This document shows positions 1-8,078 of a stretch of DNA of 41,394 nt, one piece after another. Position 1 is the first letter of the stretch, and each line of letters opens with the position of its first letter. The DNA lies in contig JAFRFY010000107.1 in the NCBI GenBank assembly GCA_017434085.1, forward strand, positions 1-41,394. The letters run 5' to 3'. The notes below the pieces were generated by a model. That model saw nothing but the letters and a program-made list of their open reading frames with translations, did not search any database and was not told where the DNA came from. A program made the position numbers and the translations under genes. This stretch comes from Clostridia bacterium. Lineage in GTDB: Bacteria; Bacillota; Clostridia; Christensenellales; Aristaeellaceae.

Positions 1-684
1 AGCTGCGTCACCGTGGCCGTGGCCTGCGGCATCGCGGGCGTCATCTGCGGCTGCATCACCGTCACGGGCCTGGCCAACCGGCTCATCAGCGCCATCGTGG
101 GCGTGTCCGGCAACTCGCTGCTGCTGGGCCTGTTCCTCACCATGCTCTGCTGCATCGTGCTGGGCATGGGCGTGCCCACCACGGCCACCTACTGCATCAT
201 GGCCTCCACCTGCGCGCCGATCCTGATCCAGATGGGCGTGCCGGCCATCGCGGCCCACTTCTTCGTGTTCTACTACGGCATCGTGGCCGACATCACGCCG
301 CCCGTGGCCCTGGCGGCCTACGCCGGCGCGGCCATCGCCAAGGGCAAGCCCATGAAGACCGGCGTCACCGCCACGCGGCTGGCCATCGGCGCGTTCATCA
401 TACCCTTCGTATTCGCGGCCAGCCCGGCGCTCCTGTTCATCGACACCGTGTGGTACGAGGTGATCCTCATCACCATCACCGCCACGCTGGGCATGGTGGG
501 CGTCGCCGCGGGCCTGTCCGGCTACTTCCTGACCGATATGAACCTGCTGGAGCGCGCCCTGATGATCGGCGGCGGCCTGGCCCTCATCGTGCCCGGCACC
601 CTCACCGACTTCATCGGCCTGGGCGTCATCGCGCTGGGCGTGGCGTTCCAGTTTTTGCGTCGCAAGAAAGTACAAACGACATGA
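1..684 (+). CDS. TRAP transporter fused permease, C-terminal part (5' truncated by window edge)
   Basis: The frame is open from base 1, so the gene begins outside the window; about 227 residues remain. The protein is almost wholly hydrophobic with several membrane segments. A glycine/proline loop (GMGVPTTATYCIMA) and a second motif (DITPPVALAAYAGA) are typical of the large DctM-like subunit of TRAP carriers, and the last 90 residues resemble the tail of the fused 4TM-12TM class (DUF3394-like). TRAP systems import organic acids with an extracytoplasmic binding protein, which would lie upstream and is not visible. The stop overlaps the start of the next permease gene (ATGA), so the two are probably co-translated. 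The family is clear; the substrate cannot be told. Confidence 0.85.
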   Translation, partial: SCVTVAVACGIAGVICGCITVTGLANRLISAIVGVSGNSLLLGLFLTMLCCIVLGMGVPTTATYCIMASTCAPILIQMGVPAIAAHFFVFYYGIVADITPPVALAAYAGAAIAKGKPMKTGVTATRLAIGAFIIPFVFAASPALLFIDTVWYEVILITITATLGMVGVAAGLSGYFLTDMNLLERALMIGGGLALIVPGTLTDFIGLGVIALGVAFQFLRRKKVQTT

Positions 685-1439
685 TTGTAACGCCGAAGAT
701 GTACCTCATCGTCCTCCCGCTGGTGTTTCTGGCCTCGGCCATCGACGCCATCGCGGGGGGCGGCGGGCTGATCACGCTGCCGGCCTACACGCTGGCGGGG
801 CTGAACTACGACTTCGCCTCGGGCACGAACAAGTTTTCATCCACCTTCGGCACGCTGACGGCCACGGTGCGGTTCTACAGAAGCGGCAAGCTGCTGATGG
901 TCCCCGCGTTGATCGCCGCGGCGCTGGCGCTGCCGGGCTCCTGGCTGGGCACCCGCGCGGCCATGGCCCTGGGCAACAAGGTCATGCACGGCTTCATGGT
1001 GTTTGCCATACCGGTGGTGGGGGCGCTGGTGGCCTTGAAGGGCGACGGCCCCGCGGCCTCGCGCGCCGTCACCCGGCGCGATTACCCCGCCTGCGCCGCC
1101 ATCGGGCTGGCCGTGGGCTTCTACGACGGCTTCTTCGGCCCGGGCACGGGCACCATACTGATACTGCTGTTCACCACCTTCCTGGGCATGGACATGGTGG
1201 CGGCCTCGGCCACCGCCAAGCCCGTGAACCTGTTCAGCAACATCGCCTCCCTCGTCACCCGCATCGCCGCGGGCAACGTGCTGTTCGCTCTGGCCGTGCC
1301 CGCCATGTGCTGCTCCGTGGCGGGGGGCTGGCTCGGCGCGAGGCTCGCCCTCACCCGCGGCGCGCGGTTCATCCGCTGGGTTATGCTGGGCGTGCTGGCG
1401 CTTCTGACCCTCCGGCTGGCGCTGGACTGGCTGGCGTGA
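681..1439 (+). CDS. TSUP-family (TauE/SafE, DUF81) permease
   Basis: A 252-residue membrane protein. The ATG at 681 overlaps the TGA of the TRAP gene; the reading frame is open further upstream but lies inside TRAP coding sequence, so this start is preferred. The N-terminal loop IDAIAGGGGLITLPAY and the mid-protein loop GFYDGFFGPGTGT are the paired repeat motifs of TSUP carriers, which move sulfite, sulfonates, sulfoacetate or other small organic anions across the cytoplasmic membrane. About seven hydrophobic segments are visible. Coupling to a TRAP carrier suggests linked uptake or efflux of related anions, but this is inference. Length is normal for the family. Confidence 0.85.
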   Translation: MIVTPKMYLIVLPLVFLASAIDAIAGGGGLITLPAYTLAGLNYDFASGTNKFSSTFGTLTATVRFYRSGKLLMVPALIAAALALPGSWLGTRAAMALGNKVMHGFMVFAIPVVGALVALKGDGPAASRAVTRRDYPACAAIGLAVGFYDGFFGPGTGTILILLFTTFLGMDMVAASATAKPVNLFSNIASLVTRIAAGNVLFALAVPAMCCSVAGGWLGARLALTRGARFIRWVMLGVLALLTLRLALDWLA

Positions 1440-1462
1440 AGTGTAAAATCGGCGCATGCCAC

Positions 1463-1491
1463 TTGACAGCGCCCGTTTTCGTGTGTATAAT
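1463..1491 (+). promoter_or_regulatory. Consensus housekeeping promoter of tRNA-Leu
   Basis: TTGACA at 1463-1468 and TATAAT at 1486-1491 with a 17-bp spacer. Both hexamers match the vegetative consensus exactly, fitting the high transcription expected of a tRNA gene beginning 13 bases downstream. Confidence 0.9.
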
Positions 1492-1504
1492 AAACCATGG
1501 TCAT

Positions 1505-1584
1505 GCGGTCGTGGCGGAATAGGCATACGCGCACGTTTGAGGGGCGTGTGGGAGACCGTACGGGTTCAAGTCCCGTCGACCGCA
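1505..1584 (+). tRNA. tRNA-Leu (anticodon GAG)
   Basis: The acceptor arms GCGGTCG (1505-1511) and CGACCGC (1577-1583) pair fully, with discriminator A at 1584. The anticodon stem CACGT/GCGTG encloses the loop TTGAGGG, giving anticodon GAG, which reads CTC/CTT. A long variable arm (type II tRNA) and a T arm with GGTTCAAGTCC are present. The 3' CCA is not encoded. The gene has its own promoter and is followed within 10 bases by a hairpin. Confidence 0.95.
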
Positions 1585-1590
1585 CTGAAT

Positions 1591-1625
1591 CAGCCCGAAA
1601 GCGATGGTTTTCGGGCTGTAATTTA
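1591..1625 (+). terminator. Intrinsic terminator of tRNA-Leu
   Basis: CAGCCCGAAA (1591-1600) pairs with TTTCGGGCTG (1609-1618) around an 8-base loop, followed by the T-rich stretch TAATTTATT. Confidence 0.8.
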
Positions 1626-1662
1626 TTATACTGACAGAGCATTGACATCGGAGGTATCTGAA

Positions 1663-2265
1663 ATGGGTGTTTTTTCCAAGTATCATCGCTACCGCGAGGC
1701 GGGGGAGGCCGCGAATGTGAACAACGTGGCGCGCTTCGGCGAGCCGGCGTACACGCTGTTTACCACGTCGAAGGTATTTACGCTGCACAAGCACATCGAC
1801 ATCACCGACGCGCAGGAGCGCGTCGTCTACGAGGCCAACACCAAGTTCCCGTCGCTGCACGACAAGACCGACGTGACCGACGCCCACGGCAACCAGGTGG
1901 CGCACATCGAGCGCAAGGTGTTCACGCTGCACGAGCGCCACTTCGTCACCATGGCCAGCGGCGAGAGCTTCCAGATCTCCAACGAGCTGTGGCACCTGGT
2001 CAAGGATATCACCAACATCGAGGAGCTGGGCTGGCAGCTGCAGGGCAACATCGTCGGGCTGAACTTCGAGCTCTACGACAGGGACGGCAGCATCATCGCC
2101 GTGATCGGCCAGAAGATGTTCTCGATCCACGACAAGTACTGCATCGACATCTACAAGCCCGAGCTGGAGCCCATCGTGATCGCCATACTGGTCACGCTCC
2201 AGCACATGATCAAGGACCGGGAGGCCGCGAGCAGTGTGTCGTCCTCGTCCTCGTCGGGGGACTGA
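1663..2265 (+). CDS. LURP-one-related / YxjI-like protein
   Basis: A 200-residue soluble protein. The start is set by GGAGGT at 1650-1655, seven bases before the ATG; upstream codons in this frame run through the tRNA gene and are not coding. The protein is built of beta-rich repeats in which a short hydrophobic strand is followed by HDK or HER turns (KVFTLHKHIDITD, KVFTLHERHFVTM, KMFSIHDKYCIDI), the pattern of the LURP-one/Tubby-like beta-barrel family with a C-terminal hydrophobic helix. A serine-rich tail (SSVSSSSSSGD) ends the protein. Its function in bacteria is unknown. It stands alone between two terminators, with no obvious promoter of its own, so read-through from the tRNA promoter is possible. 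Confidence 0.8.
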   Translation: MGVFSKYHRYREAGEAANVNNVARFGEPAYTLFTTSKVFTLHKHIDITDAQERVVYEANTKFPSLHDKTDVTDAHGNQVAHIERKVFTLHERHFVTMASGESFQISNELWHLVKDITNIEELGWQLQGNIVGLNFELYDRDGSIIAVIGQKMFSIHDKYCIDIYKPELEPIVIAILVTLQHMIKDREAASSVSSSSSSGD

Positions 2266-2276
2266 CATCAAAATCA

Positions 2277-2325
2277 GCGGGGACGGCGCCTTGCTCCAGG
2301 GCAGGGCGCCTTCCCCGCGTTTTTT
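2277..2325 (+). terminator. Intrinsic terminator of the LURP-one-like gene
   Basis: GCGGGGACGGCGCC (2277-2290) pairs with GGCGCCTTCCCCGC (2305-2318), one mismatched position apart, and is followed directly by GTTTTTT. Confidence 0.9.
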
Positions 2326-2368
2326 ATGCACATATTAAACCCATACATATTCATGCGACGATTACAAC

Positions 2369-2397
2369 TTGCAATTTGCGTAAATCTATTCTATAAT
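2369..2397 (+). promoter_or_regulatory. Promoter of the liv-type operon
   Basis: TTGCAA (2369-2374), 17-bp spacer, TATAAT (2392-2397), in an AT-rich stretch that stands out from the GC-rich surroundings. It lies about 75 bases before the first start codon, leaving a leader in which I see no clear riboswitch or hairpin. Confidence 0.8.
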
Positions 2398-2473
2398 ATT
2401 AAAGAAATAATGTTTTCTGATTCCGTTTGCGGATTCCGCTACTTTTTTGGCAAGTCAGGAGGGGGAGCGAAAC

Positions 2474-3337
2474 TTGGACATTTTCCTTCAAGCGTGTGTC
2501 AACGGCCTGTTGATGGGAGGCTTTTATTCCCTGATGGGCATGGGGCAGAACGTGATCTTCGGCGTGATGAAGATCGTGAACTTCTGCCACGGTGAGATGC
2601 TGATGGTGGGCATGTATCTGACTTACGTGCTCTCCACTGCGTTCGGGCTGGACCCGTACCTGTGCGTGCCCTTCGTGGCGGTCTTGATGTTCATGCTGGG
2701 CGCGGTGATACAGCACACACTGATCACGCCCTCCCTGGGCACGAAGAGCTTCACGAACCTGCTGTTTTTAACGGTGGGCCTGGGGCTTCTGCTGTCCAAC
2801 GGCGCGCTGGTGATCTTCGGCTCCGAGTACCGCACCATCCCGACGTCCTACGCCCAGACCTACATAAGCTTAGGCCCGGTGAACGTCGCCCTGCCGCGGC
2901 TCATCAGCTTCTGCGTGCTGGTGGTGATCTCGGTGGTGCTGTTCGCGTTTTTGAAGTACACCACCACCGGCAAGCAGATCCGCGCCGTGTCCCAGAACCC
3001 CGTGGGCGCGGAGGTGGTGGGCATCAACGCCAAGCGCATCTACATACTCACCTACGGCATCGGCACCGCCCTGGCGGGCGTGGCCGGCGCGCTGCTGACC
3101 GGCTTTTACACCATCTTCCCCACGGCGGGCGCGTCTTTCGGCTTCCGGGCGCTGATCGTGGTGGTGGTGGGCGGCCTGGGCTCCATTCCCGGCGCGTTCT
3201 TCGCGGGCATCTTCCTGGGGCTGCTTGAGACGATGGTCGCCCTCTTCATCAGCCCGTCCTACAGCGACCTGATCGTTTTCATCACCTTTATCGTGATACT
3301 GGTGGTGCGTCAGATGATTATCATCAGGAGGAAGTAA
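2474..3337 (+). CDS. livH: Branched-chain amino acid type ABC transporter permease LivH
   Basis: A 287-residue membrane protein with about eight hydrophobic segments. The preferred start is TTG at 2474: AGGAGGGGG (2458-2466) sits 7 to 10 bases upstream, whereas an earlier in-frame TTG at 2447 would precede this ribosome binding site. The N-terminus GFYSLMGMGQNVIFGVMKIV and the cytoplasmic coupling loop IRAVSQNPVGAEVVGIN are hallmarks of LivH, and the C-terminal glycine-rich FRALIVVVVGGLGSIPGAF follows the family pattern. It pairs with LivM (3 bases downstream) to form the translocation pore. First gene of a five-gene operon. Substrates of LivH-type systems include Leu/Ile/Val, amides and urea, so specificity is uncertain. 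Confidence 0.92.
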   Translation: MDIFLQACVNGLLMGGFYSLMGMGQNVIFGVMKIVNFCHGEMLMVGMYLTYVLSTAFGLDPYLCVPFVAVLMFMLGAVIQHTLITPSLGTKSFTNLLFLTVGLGLLLSNGALVIFGSEYRTIPTSYAQTYISLGPVNVALPRLISFCVLVVISVVLFAFLKYTTTGKQIRAVSQNPVGAEVVGINAKRIYILTYGIGTALAGVAGALLTGFYTIFPTAGASFGFRALIVVVVGGLGSIPGAFFAGIFLGLLETMVALFISPSYSDLIVFITFIVILVVRQMIIIRRK

Positions 3338-3340
3338 ACC

Positions 3341-4402
3341 ATGAGCGAAAATGTGAAGGCCGTGCGCGCCTACCGGCGCAACGTGGCGCTGGCGCTGGGG
3401 CTGCTGCTTCTGGTGTTCGTGCTGATTCCGGTGTTTGTGAAATCCCCCTACATACTGAACATATTCGTGCTGGTGTTCTACATGTCCACGCTGTCCATGG
3501 CCTGGAACCTGCTGGGCGGCATGACCGGGCAGAACTCGCTGGGCCACGCGGCCTACATGGGCCTGGGCGCCTACGCGAGCTGCCTGCTGATCACCAAGGC
3601 CGGGGCCAACCCCTGGCTGTCGGCCATATTCGGCATGATCGTGGTGGGCCTGGTAGCCGGGGTGATATTCTACCCCTGCTTCATACTGCGGGGCCCCTAC
3701 TTCACGCTGGTGTCCATCGCCTTCGGCGAGGCCATGCGGCAGTTCATCATCAATTCCACGTTCTTCGGCCGGGCCTCCGGCGTGGGCCTGCCCTTCGGCC
3801 GGGATTCCTGGCTGGACTTCCGCTTCGGCAGCAAGGTGCCCTACTACTACGTGGGCCTGGCGATGGTGCTGCTGATCTACCTTTTGATGAAGAAGATCGA
3901 GCGCTCCCGCATGGGCTACGCGCTTAGGACCATCCGCGAGGACGAGGACGCCGCCGCGGCCATCGGCATCAACCCCACGAAGTACAAGATCATGGCCGTG
4001 GTGGTCTCGGCGATGGTGGCGGCGCTGGTGGGCTTCTTCTACGCCAGCTACATCCGCTACATCGACCCGGACCTGATGGTGCAGGCCAAGTCCACCGAGT
4101 CGGTGCTGCCCGCCGTGGTGGGCGGCGCGGCCTACGTGGAGGGCCCGCTGGTGGGCGGCCTGATCATGATACCGCTGTCGGAGTTTTTGCGCGCCCGCTA
4201 CAGCGCCATGCTGCCCGGCATCAACATGCTGCTCTACGCCATCGCGCTGCTGGCGGTGATACGCTTCCGCCCCACGGGCATACTGGGCTGGTACATGCAC
4301 AGCAAGACCAAGAAATTCGTGGACGAAAAGCTGCTCAGGAAGCCGCCGGTGGAGGTCTTTGAGGCCGTGGAGCTCCAGAAGCACAGCGGGAAGGAGGCGT
4401 GA
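3341..4402 (+). CDS. livM: Branched-chain amino acid type ABC transporter permease LivM
   Basis: A 353-residue partner permease with ATG 3 bases after livH and AGGAGGAAG just before it. Residues 1-20 are basic and cytoplasmic; about nine membrane segments follow. The motif MAWNLLGGMTGQNSLGHAAY near residues 50-70 and the coupling loop RTIREDEDAAAAIGIN around residue 195 are typical LivM signatures. The C-terminal 40 residues are hydrophilic (MHSKTKKFVDEKLLRKPP onward), a modest extension beyond the last membrane helix. It forms a heterodimeric pore with LivH and is driven by LivG and LivF encoded next. Confidence 0.92.
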   Translation: MSENVKAVRAYRRNVALALGLLLLVFVLIPVFVKSPYILNIFVLVFYMSTLSMAWNLLGGMTGQNSLGHAAYMGLGAYASCLLITKAGANPWLSAIFGMIVVGLVAGVIFYPCFILRGPYFTLVSIAFGEAMRQFIINSTFFGRASGVGLPFGRDSWLDFRFGSKVPYYYVGLAMVLLIYLLMKKIERSRMGYALRTIREDEDAAAAIGINPTKYKIMAVVVSAMVAALVGFFYASYIRYIDPDLMVQAKSTESVLPAVVGGAAYVEGPLVGGLIMIPLSEFLRARYSAMLPGINMLLYAIALLAVIRFRPTGILGWYMHSKTKKFVDEKLLRKPPVEVFEAVELQKHSGKEA

Positions 4403-4404
4403 AC

Positions 4405-5154
4405 ATGAGCAATACGCCCATCATCGAGGTCCGGCACATCACCAAGCGGTTCAAGGGCCTGACCGCCGTCAAGGACGTGTCCTTCTCCATCCGGGAGGGC
4501 GCCATCACCGGCATGATCGGCCCCAACGGCGCGGGCAAATCCACCACCTTCAACATGATCTGCGGCTACTACCCGCCCACCGAGGGCCGGATATTCTTCA
4601 AGGGCCAGGACATCACCGACAAGAAGGCCCACGAGTACACGAAGATGAAGATCGCCCGCACCTTCCAGATCATGAAGCCCCTTAAAAACCTGAGCGTGCT
4701 GGAGAACGTGGTGGCCTCCTGCTACTTCGGCCACGCCGCCGCCAGGAGCGAGCGCGAGGCCCGGGAGCGCGCCATGGAGATACTGGAATTCACCGGCCTG
4801 TTCGACAAGCGGCACATACTCTCCAAGGACATGGGCACCCCGGACCAGAAGCGTCTGGAGATGGCCCGGGCGCTGGCCACGAAGCCGGAACTTTTGTTCC
4901 TGGATGAGAACATGGCGGGCCTGAACCCCGCCGAGACCGAGGCCGCCATCGAGCTGATTCGGCAGATCAACCGCTCCGGCGTGACCATCTTCCTGATCGA
5001 GCACATCATGCAGGCGGTGGTCAGCCTGTGCGAGGAGGTCATCGTGCTGCACCACGGCGAGAAGATCGCCGAGGGCACTCCCGAGCAGGTCATGAACGAC
5101 CCCTACGTCATGGAGGTCTATCTGGGCACGAAGGGAGGCGCTGCGCATGCTTAA
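4405..5154 (+). CDS. livG: Branched-chain amino acid type ABC transporter ATPase LivG, with degenerate signature motif
   Basis: A 249-residue ATPase. ATG at 4405 follows AAGGAGG (4391-4397) by seven bases; a GTG at 4399 is too close to it. Walker A is GPNGAGKST (about residues 37-45) and the Q-loop is ARTFQIMKPL. The ABC signature, expected as LSxGQ before the RLE helix, reads MGTPDQKRLEMARAL, and Walker B ends in LDEN rather than LDEP although the catalytic Glu is kept. The switch His is in FLIEHIM. LivF has a canonical signature, so the pair may have one standard and one weakened ATP site. The last eight bases overlap livF. Confidence 0.9.
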   Translation: MSNTPIIEVRHITKRFKGLTAVKDVSFSIREGAITGMIGPNGAGKSTTFNMICGYYPPTEGRIFFKGQDITDKKAHEYTKMKIARTFQIMKPLKNLSVLENVVASCYFGHAAARSEREARERAMEILEFTGLFDKRHILSKDMGTPDQKRLEMARALATKPELLFLDENMAGLNPAETEAAIELIRQINRSGVTIFLIEHIMQAVVSLCEEVIVLHHGEKIAEGTPEQVMNDPYVMEVYLGTKGGAAHA

Positions 5155-5854
5155 AGTGGAAGGACTCCGCGCGGGCTACGGCGCGATCAACATACTGTGG
5201 GACATCTCCTTCAACGTGGACGCCGGCGAGGTGGTGGCCATACTGGGCTCCAACGGCGCGGGCAAGACCACCATGGTGCGCGCCGTCACCGGCATGGTGC
5301 GGCCCACCGCGGGCTCCATACAGTTTGAGGGCGAGGAGTTGGCGAAGAAGAGCTCCCGCTACATACTGGACAAGGGCATCGTGCAGGTGCCGGAGGGCCG
5401 GCAGATCTTCACCGAGATGACGGTGCTGGAGAACCTGGAGATGGGCGCCTTCAACAAGGCTACCCGCGCGGCGTTTTCCCAAAACCTGGCCGTGGCCTAC
5501 CGCCACTTCCCGAAGCTTCAGGAGCGCGCCAGGCAGGCGGCAGGCACGCTGTCCGGCGGCGAGCAGCAGATGCTGGCCGTGGCCCGGGCGCTGATCGGCA
5601 TGCCCCGGCTGCTGATACTGGACGAGCCCTCCCTGGGCCTCGCGCCCAACATCGTCGACGACATACTCGACGTCGCCTCCGGCATGGCCAAGAGGGACGG
5701 CATCGCCGTGCTGCTGGTGGAGCAGGACATCACCAAGGCGCTGGCCTGCGCCGACCGGGGCTACGTGATCGAGAACGGCCGCATCGCGCTCTCCGGCACC
5801 GCCGAGGCACTTTCCGCCAACGAGCACGTCAAGAAGGCGTATCTGGGCATCTGA
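5147..5854 (+). CDS. livF: Branched-chain amino acid type ABC transporter ATPase LivF
   Basis: A 235-residue ATPase starting inside the end of livG (8-base overlap, GGGAGG just upstream). Walker A GSNGAGKTT (about residues 34-42), the LivF-type Q-loop region VQVPEGRQIFTEMTVLENLEM, a full signature LSGGEQQMLAVARAL, Walker B LLILDEPSLGLAP and the switch region VEQD are all present. Length is normal. It should dimerise with LivG to drive the LivHM pore. The end of the gene is followed by 64 bases without a clear terminator, so the binding-protein gene is likely on the same transcript. Confidence 0.93.
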   Translation: MLKVEGLRAGYGAINILWDISFNVDAGEVVAILGSNGAGKTTMVRAVTGMVRPTAGSIQFEGEELAKKSSRYILDKGIVQVPEGRQIFTEMTVLENLEMGAFNKATRAAFSQNLAVAYRHFPKLQERARQAAGTLSGGEQQMLAVARALIGMPRLLILDEPSLGLAPNIVDDILDVASGMAKRDGIAVLLVEQDITKALACADRGYVIENGRIALSGTAEALSANEHVKKAYLGI

Positions 5855-5918
5855 TTTCAATGATCGGCGCCGTGGCAGTTCGGCGCATCATCATACAACA
5901 TTCAAGGAGGAACACATC

Positions 5919-7166
5919 ATGAAGAAAATGATCGCTCTTTTGAGCATCCTGGCCATGCTGCTGACGGCGCTGTCCGTGCCCGCCATGGCGGACGAGGAAC
6001 CCATCCGCATCGGCACCATCTATGCCATGTCCGGCGGCAAGGCGGCCATCGGCGAGAACATACTGCGCGGCATCGACTTTGCCGTCAAGGAGATCAACGA
6101 CAAGGGCGGCATCAACGGCCGCATGCTGGAGGTCGTCCGCGGCGACCACGCCGGCGACCCCGCCCAGGGCAAGTCCGAGGCCGAGCGCCTCATCACCCAG
6201 GAGCATGTGGACGTCATGATGGGCTGCCACATGTCCACCGTCACCGAGATCGTGGCGCAGGTCTGCACCCAGTACGGCGTGCCGATGATCACCGCCATCT
6301 CCACCCTGGACCGCCTGAGCGATCCCGACCACGAGGCCATGGACTACTTCTTCCGCCTGTGCCCGCTCAACAGCGTGTACGTGAAGGATATGCTGGAGTA
6401 CCTGAAGGACTCCGCCGAGCAGACCGGCGAAGAGGTCAAGACCATCGCCATCTTCACCGACCGCGCCGCCATCGGCCAGGAGCTGATCCGCTGCGTCGAG
6501 CTGTACAAGGATGAGTACGGCTTCGATCTGGTCGCCACCGTGGACTACACCAGCGACGCCACCGACCTGAGCGCCCAGGTGCTGGCCCTCAAGCAGGCCG
6601 ATCCCGACGCCATACTGTGCGATAGCTACATCGGCGACGCCACGCTGTTCGTGCAGACCCTCAAGGCCCAGAACTACACCCCCAAGATGATCGTGGCCAA
6701 GGCCAACGGCTTCACCGACCCCGCCTTCATCGGCAACCTGGCCAACGTCGCCAACGGCGTGGCCTCCGTCGTGGAGTTCAACCCCGACCTGATCAACGGC
6801 CAGGAGATCAACGAGGAGTTCAAGGCTGAGTACGGCGTCAACATGAACGGCCACTCCGCCGAGGCCTACACCGTGGTGTGGATCTTCAAGACCGCCATCG
6901 AGGCCGCCGGCACCACCGACGGCGCCGCCGTGCGCGATGCCATCGCCGCGCTGGATATCCAGGGCGAGTTCCCCGGCGGCCGCAAGATCGTGCTGCCCTA
7001 CGACCGCATCAAGTTCGAGGACTACGATCTGGCGGGCGAGCCCCACTACCGCGACAACATCTACTCCTCCGTGGCCATCGCGCAGGTGCAGGACGGCGAG
7101 TGGAAGACCGTTTGGCCCTTCGAGTTCACCGACACCAAGATTCTGTACCCCGCCCCGCTGCAGTAA
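5919..7166 (+). CDS. livJ: Branched-chain amino acid type ABC transporter substrate-binding protein, no lipobox
   Basis: A 415-residue extracytoplasmic solute-binding protein (periplasmic-binding-protein type I, LivJ/LivK class), preceded by AAGGAGG. Residues 1-24 form a signal peptide (KK, then a Leu/Ala core, then PAMA before DEEP), which predicts signal peptidase I cleavage. There is no cysteine for lipid attachment, although monoderm bacteria usually tether such proteins as lipoproteins. The mature N-terminus IRIGTIYAMSGGKAAIGENI and the segment RMLEVVRGDHAGDPAQGKSE match the family. It is the last gene of the operon, which may allow separate control of its dosage. The symbol is by family; the ligand is not established. 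Confidence 0.88.
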   Translation: MKKMIALLSILAMLLTALSVPAMADEEPIRIGTIYAMSGGKAAIGENILRGIDFAVKEINDKGGINGRMLEVVRGDHAGDPAQGKSEAERLITQEHVDVMMGCHMSTVTEIVAQVCTQYGVPMITAISTLDRLSDPDHEAMDYFFRLCPLNSVYVKDMLEYLKDSAEQTGEEVKTIAIFTDRAAIGQELIRCVELYKDEYGFDLVATVDYTSDATDLSAQVLALKQADPDAILCDSYIGDATLFVQTLKAQNYTPKMIVAKANGFTDPAFIGNLANVANGVASVVEFNPDLINGQEINEEFKAEYGVNMNGHSAEAYTVVWIFKTAIEAAGTTDGAAVRDAIAALDIQGEFPGGRKIVLPYDRIKFEDYDLAGEPHYRDNIYSSVAIAQVQDGEWKTVWPFEFTDTKILYPAPLQ

Positions 7167-7202
7167 TGCTGCCCGAAACGGAGGTTTGATTTAACTGCCA
7201 GG

Positions 7203-7236
7203 ATCCGCGCCGTCCCAATGCCGGGGCGGCGCGGAT
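7203..7236 (+). promoter_or_regulatory. Strong hairpin without a T-tract between livJ and cbiK
   Basis: ATCCGCGCCGTCCC (7203-7216) pairs over 14 bp (one G-T pair) with GGGGCGGCGCGGAT (7223-7236) around a 6-base loop. It is followed by TATCTAAAAAAAG, so neither strand gives a standard intrinsic terminator. It could be a 3'-end stabilising or partial termination structure between the transporter operon and cbiK, whose ribosome binding site begins about 12 bases later. Confidence 0.6.
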
Positions 7237-7262
7237 TATCTAAAAAAAGAAAGGATATAGCC

Positions 7263-7997
7263 ATGAAACGAGCCATACTTGCCGTGAGCTTCGGCACGAC
7301 CCACGAGGACGCGGAGCGAAGCTGCATTTGCCCGGTGGAGGCGGCGCTGGCCGCGGCGTTTCCGGGCTGGGAGGTTTTTCGCGCCTGGACCTCCCGCATG
7401 ATCATACGCTGCGTGGCCACCCGGGGCGCGGTGATCGAGGATGAACAGGCGGCGCTGGCGCGCCTGCGGGCGGAGGGGTACGACAAAATCGCGGTGGCGT
7501 CTACCCACATCATCCCCGGGCAGGAGTACGACCGCGTGCGCGAGGCGGCGGGCGCGTTGCCGGTGTCCGAGCCGCTCTTGAACGACGCGGCCGACCTGCG
7601 CTGGATGGCGGGCCTGCTGTCCGACATCGCCCGGCAGGAGGGGCGCGCGCTGCTGGTGATGGGCCACGGCACCGAGCACCGCGCCAACGCCGTCTACGCG
7701 GGCCTGAGGGCTGAGCTGCCGGAGACCGTGAAGCTGGCCTGCGTGGAGGGCGAGTACGGCCTGGAGGGCATCTGGGACGATCTGGAGGCCGTCCCCGGCA
7801 AGCGGCTCACGCTGATGCCCCTGATGCTGGTGGCCGGCGACCACGCCAAGAACGACCTGGCCGGGGACGGCGATTCCTGGAAGACCCGCCTGCGCGCCCG
7901 GGGCTTCGACGTCAACGTGCGCTTGCAGGGACTCGGGGCGCTGGAGCCCGTGCAGCGGAGGATCGTGGAGAAGGTGGGGAGGATAGTTGGGAATTAG
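7263..7997 (+). CDS. cbiK: Anaerobic sirohydrochlorin cobaltochelatase CbiK
   Basis: A 244-residue protein. AAAGGA at 7250-7255 fixes the ATG at 7263; the open frame upstream runs through a hairpin and is not coding. The N-terminus AILAVSFGTTHEDAERSC, the metal-binding MGHGTEHRANAVY near residue 138 and LMLVAGDHAKNDLAGD near residue 190 are the CbiK motifs, and the spacing of the two histidines fits type II chelatases. The enzyme inserts Co2+ into sirohydrochlorin in the oxygen-independent cobalamin route. Unusually, no other cobalamin gene is nearby. The stop TAG lies in the first unit of a heptamer repeat array. Insertion of other metals cannot be excluded. Confidence 0.9.
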   Translation: MKRAILAVSFGTTHEDAERSCICPVEAALAAAFPGWEVFRAWTSRMIIRCVATRGAVIEDEQAALARLRAEGYDKIAVASTHIIPGQEYDRVREAAGALPVSEPLLNDAADLRWMAGLLSDIARQEGRALLVMGHGTEHRANAVYAGLRAELPETVKLACVEGEYGLEGIWDDLEAVPGKRLTLMPLMLVAGDHAKNDLAGDGDSWKTRLRARGFDVNVRLQGLGALEPVQRRIVEKVGRIVGN

Positions 7998-8020
7998 GAA
8001 GGAGGACTTAGGAATGAGGA
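7989..8020. repeat. Heptamer array (left arm of module A)
   Basis: Degenerate 7-bp units of the form GGAATTA / GGACTTA / GGAATGA, beginning at the cbiK stop codon. Just inside it, at 8023-8042, lies GAATTGCCCGCTGCCGCGCG, the reverse complement of a motif shared with the other modules (GCGCGGCAGC followed by GGGCAATTC). The inverted partner array is at 8690-8779. Confidence 0.75.
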
Positions 8021-8078
8021 CTGAATTGCCCGCTGCCGCGCGGAATATTTGGTTCCTCGCGTTTTGATGTGGGATAGG

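Noticed and set aside
450..680. Upstream extension of the TSUP permease frame
   Set aside because: The extra 77 residues are His/Arg-rich translation of the TRAP gene in another frame; ATG 681 starts at the TRAP stop and gives a normal TSUP N-terminus.
1..1439. Sulfonate or taurine transport operon
   Set aside because: TSUP and TRAP families cover many anions, and the binding protein and any catabolic genes are outside the window, so no substrate is claimed.
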